From Desulfobacterales bacterium (lineage in GTDB: Bacteria; Desulfobacterota; Desulfobacteria; Desulfobacterales; 4be13): a stretch of 6,405 bases of DNA. Shown in pieces: positions 4,856-6,405 of this stretch (positions are counted from its first letter, which is position 1; the number at the start of each line of letters is the position of its first letter). A model generated the notes under the pieces. That model ran no database searches. It was not told the origin of the DNA and saw nothing but the letters and a program-made list of their open reading frames with translations. The DNA lies in contig JAOZRQ010000021.1 of NCBI GenBank assembly GCA_029940115.1, forward strand, positions 14,565-20,969, read 5' to 3'. The position numbers and the translations under genes were made by a program.

Positions 4856-5662
4856 ATGAAAAAAGTTGCCCCACTCCGCTACGGCATCATTTTCAAGAAG
4901 GCCTTCTGTGACCCGGAGATATTCACCGCGTTTGTGCGGGATGTGGCCGGGGTCAGGATAGAGATTGACCATGTCGAGACCGAGAAGGAGTTTTCCCCGC
5001 CCATCGCCCGGGTGCAGTCGCGCTTCGACCTGTTCGCCCAGGATGTCAAGAACCGGGTGGTCGTGGACATCCAGCATGAGCGGTACCCGGACCATTATCA
5101 CCGATTTCTGCACTACCACTGCGCGGCCCTGCTGGAGCAGGTCGCCAACGCCGAGGACCACCGCCCCCTGATGACGGTGTTCACAATCGTGGTGCTGACC
5201 TCGGGGGACAGGCACGGGCGGGATGTCTCCATGATTGACTTTGATCCCAGGGACCTGAAGGGAGACGCATTGGAAGAGATCCCCCACAAGGTGATCTACC
5301 TGTGCCCGAAATATGCGAATGACGACACGCCGGAGGCCTGCCGGGAGTGGCTACTGGCGATCCAGGACACGCTGGACGGGGAGGTGGAGGAGACAGACTA
5401 TCATCTGCCGGAGATCCGGAAGATATTTGAGCATATTGAGAAGGATTCCGTGTCAGCCGAAGAACGAGCCCAGATGTTTGATCAGCATGGCCGGGAACTG
5501 TTGCAGGAAGAGAAGTGGGCTGAAGGTGCAAGGCACAAGGCGATTGAAACCGCCCGCAACATGTTGCAGGAAGGGCTGGAAGTCGCTCTGATTGCCAAAG
5601 TCACAGGCCTGACCATTGAGGAGATTCATGGATTCACAAGGGAAAAATGGAATGATGAATGA
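4856..5662 (+). CDS. PDDEXK_2 family nuclease / transposase-like protein (Rpn-related)
   Basis: This 268-residue protein fits the PD-(D/E)XK nuclease family transposase group (PDDEXK_2), distant relatives of Rpn nucleases. The N-terminus MKKVAPLRYGIIFKKAFCDPEIF (1-23) is the typical opening ('D..FK..F...'). The active-site region is visible as Asp58 in SRFDLFA and Asp71-x-Gln73 in VVVDIQHERYPDHYHRF, where the family usually has E/D-x-Q. A strand block MTVFTIVVLTS (106-116) follows. The C-terminus GLEVALIAKVTGLTIEEIHGF (240-260) is the common 'G.....IA..TGLS.EEI' tail, probably a helical DNA- or partner-binding unit. The start is ATG 4856 with AAGGAGA (4840-4846) upstream. It lies 47 nt after the preceding gene in the same direction. 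It appears complete. An internal GTG at 5450 (codon 199) preceded by GAGAAGGA could in principle start a 70-residue C-terminal product, but this is weak. Confidence 0.85.
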   Translation: MKKVAPLRYGIIFKKAFCDPEIFTAFVRDVAGVRIEIDHVETEKEFSPPIARVQSRFDLFAQDVKNRVVVDIQHERYPDHYHRFLHYHCAALLEQVANAEDHRPLMTVFTIVVLTSGDRHGRDVSMIDFDPRDLKGDALEEIPHKVIYLCPKYANDDTPEACREWLLAIQDTLDGEVEETDYHLPEIRKIFEHIEKDSVSAEERAQMFDQHGRELLQEEKWAEGARHKAIETARNMLQEGLEVALIAKVTGLTIEEIHGFTREKWNDE

Positions 5663-5734
5663 TGCGTGTTGCTTGAATATCCATTGAACTGCCGAGTCTC
5701 AGCAGGTCTGAAGCTGTTCCCCTCACACGCTCCT

Positions 5735-5777
5735 GCCGGATTGCCAAATCCGGCGGATTTGTCAATCCGAACCGAGC
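5735..5777 (+). repeat. Two adjacent small hairpins, related to the 5' end array
   Basis: A perfect hairpin GCCGGATT-GCCA-AATCCGGC (5735-5754) is followed directly by CGGATT-TGTC-AATCCG (5754-5769). The 24-nt stretch 5754-5777 is identical to 15-38 and 81-104 in the array at the window start, while the first hairpin resembles the diverged third unit at 137-158. These are dispersed members of the same palindromic family. They lie 70-115 nt after the PDDEXK_2 stop, with no T run following, so they are not clear terminators. Confidence 0.8.
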
Positions 5778-5788
5778 GTTGGCGGGGT

Positions 5789-5942
5789 TCTTTCTCCTGA
5801 TTATAACGCTTTTCGGGGAGGCCGCCCTGCCATGAACGTGAACGTGAACTTGAATGTTCATTTGTGGGCAAGTTCAAGTATAAGTTCACGTTCGAGTTCA
5901 AGTTCAAGGCCTCCCCTAAATCCGTTATAATCAGTCTTTCTC
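5789..5942. mobile_element. MITE-like element with 12-bp TIRs and 8-bp target duplication
   Basis: The element itself spans 5797-5934 (138 bp). Its ends are perfect 12-bp terminal inverted repeats, CTGATTATAACG (5797-5808) and CGTTATAATCAG (5923-5934). Inside these is a 6-nt unpaired block on each side, then a second perfect 9-bp pair, GGGGAGGCC (5815-5823) and GGCCTCCCC (5908-5916). The 84-nt interior is made of GAACGT/GAACTT-like words on the left and their complements on the right, so the whole can fold into one long imperfect hairpin. TCTTTCTC flanks it exactly on both sides (5789-5796 and 5935-5942), as a target-site duplication. It encodes no protein and would need a transposase supplied in trans; I cannot assign the IS family. 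Confidence 0.85.
5903..5931 (+). promoter_or_regulatory. Candidate outward promoter in the right end of the MITE
   Basis: The right terminal repeat contains a consensus -10 box TATAAT (5926-5931). Seventeen nt upstream is TTCAAG (5903-5908), a 3/6 match to the -35 consensus. Transcription would begin near 5938, about 24 nt before the TTG start of the next gene. The left repeat holds the mirror TATAAT (complement of 5800-5805) pointing the other way. The -35 is weak, so this is a candidate only. Confidence 0.4.
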
Positions 5943-5961
5943 GGACATAAGGGAACACGAA

Positions 5962-6360
5962 TTGACAATTGACACGACGAAACATCTGCAAACCATTCCG
6001 GGCGTAGGAGAACGCATGGCCAAGACGTTGAACGACATCGGCATCCGTCACATCAGCGATCTGAAAGACAGAGATCCCCATCAGTTGTATGAGGATCTCT
6101 GTACGCTACGAAAAAAGCGCATAGACCGATGCGTGCTCTATGTGTTCCGATGTGCGGTTTACTATGCCAGCAACGAATCGCACGAATCGGAGCTTTTGAA
6201 GTGGTGGAGCTGGAAGGATGATCCGGAGTGCCAAAATGAAATTTTGGCAGAGCCGAAGGCGAGAGAGCAAAGCGTCCGACTGGAGTGCCAAAATGAAATT
6301 TTGGCAGAGCCGAAGGCGAGAGGGCAAAGCGTCCGACCTCCGACTGGAGCGCCAAAATGA
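5962..6360 (+). CDS. Helix-hairpin-helix protein (Cdd1 / pathogenicity-locus family) with repeat-extended C-terminus
   Basis: The first ~86 residues match the small Cdd1-type helix-hairpin-helix family: LQTIPGVGERMAKTLNDIGI (9-28) is the HhH motif expected to contact DNA backbone, then ISDLKDRDPHQLYEDLC (31-47), the conserved DRCVLYVFRCAVYYA (55-69) and LLKWWSWKD (78-86). Family proteins normally end about here. This frame instead continues for 46 more residues through direct-repeat DNA, giving two copies of ECQNEILAEPKAR, before stopping inside the third repeat. The start is TTG 5962, supported by AAGGGA (5949-5954) 7 nt upstream; there is no ATG in frame after the stop at 5917. The upstream MITE ends 27 nt before the start. 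The family's biochemical role is not established; nucleic-acid binding is inferred from the fold. Confidence 0.82.
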   Translation: MTIDTTKHLQTIPGVGERMAKTLNDIGIRHISDLKDRDPHQLYEDLCTLRKKRIDRCVLYVFRCAVYYASNESHESELLKWWSWKDDPECQNEILAEPKAREQSVRLECQNEILAEPKARGQSVRPPTGAPK

Positions 6361-6405
6361 AATTTTGGCAGAGCCGAAGGCGAGAGGGCAAAGCGTCCGA
6401 CCTCC
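6225..6405 (+). repeat. 57/64-bp direct repeat array running off the window
   Basis: Three copies begin at 6225, 6282 and 6346, each starting GGAG(T/C)GCCAAAATGAAATT and continuing with GGCAGAGCCGAAGGCGAGAG and CAAAGCGTCCGAC. Copy 1 is 57 bp; copy 2 carries an extra 7 bp (CCTCCGA), and copy 3 shows the same CCTCC at the window edge. Each has a perfect 8-bp hairpin GCCAAAAT-GAA-ATTTTGGC (6230-6248, 6287-6305, 6351-6369). Copies 1 and 2 are in frame with the helix-hairpin-helix gene; the 64-bp spacing shifts copy 3, producing the stop at 6358. Confidence 0.9.

Noticed and set aside
6053..6391. Antisense reading frames over the repeat array and HhH gene
   Set aside because: They come from translated repeats (SALPKFHFGTP) and the reverse of a well-supported gene.
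6225..6405. CRISPR-like array at the right edge
   Set aside because: The copies are contiguous without variable spacers; it is a direct repeat.

Overview
The window looks like chromosomal accessory DNA from a Gram-negative anaerobe or sulfate-reducer-type bacterium. A large, repeat-rich Desulfobacterota genome (Desulfobacterales, Desulfonema-like) is my best guess. This rests on the mix of a DctQ/DctM TRAP transporter, Rpn and PDDEXK_2 nuclease genes, a Cdd1-like helix-hairpin-helix gene and many short hairpin repeats. It is an impression, not a proof.

Layout: (1) 1-239, a tandem 66/67-bp hairpin repeat running into an open frame that may be the tail of an upstream gene. (2) 242-2016, the two membrane subunits of a TRAP transporter, small DctQ and large DctM, overlapping by 4 nt; the solute-binding subunit is not in the window. 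(3) 2030-2103, an exact 37-bp tandem duplication just ahead of an Rpn-family nuclease gene (2108-3121). That gene carries a near-perfect Shine-Dalgarno and an in-frame internal ATG (2897) that would make a separate 74-residue C-terminal protein. (4) 3121-3175, a perfect 26-bp inverted repeat filling the space between convergent genes. (5) 3177-3899 on the minus strand, a MobA-like nucleotidyltransferase (MocA type) with a repeat-derived in-frame insertion. (6) 3900-4163, a gene-poor divergent intergenic region. (7) 4164-4808, a PD-(D/E)XK-like hypothetical protein whose expected catalytic Glu is Ala. (8) 4856-5662, a PDDEXK_2 family nuclease/transposase-like protein. (9) 5663-5961, an intergenic region with paired small hairpins and a clean 138-bp MITE-like element with 12-bp terminal inverted repeats and an 8-bp target duplication. 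(10) 5962-6360, a Cdd1-type helix-hairpin-helix protein whose 3' end runs into a 57-bp repeat array that continues to the window end.

The transporter genes form one operon. The rest reads as a repeat-colonised stretch: three different PD-(D/E)XK-type genes lie among at least six unrelated repeat families, several of which have entered or extended coding sequences. The most biologically interesting item is the Rpn gene. Its full-length start has a poor ribosome site and its internal start an excellent one, the arrangement expected for a toxic nuclease held in check by an intragenic antitoxin, as described for E. coli Rpn anti-phage proteins.
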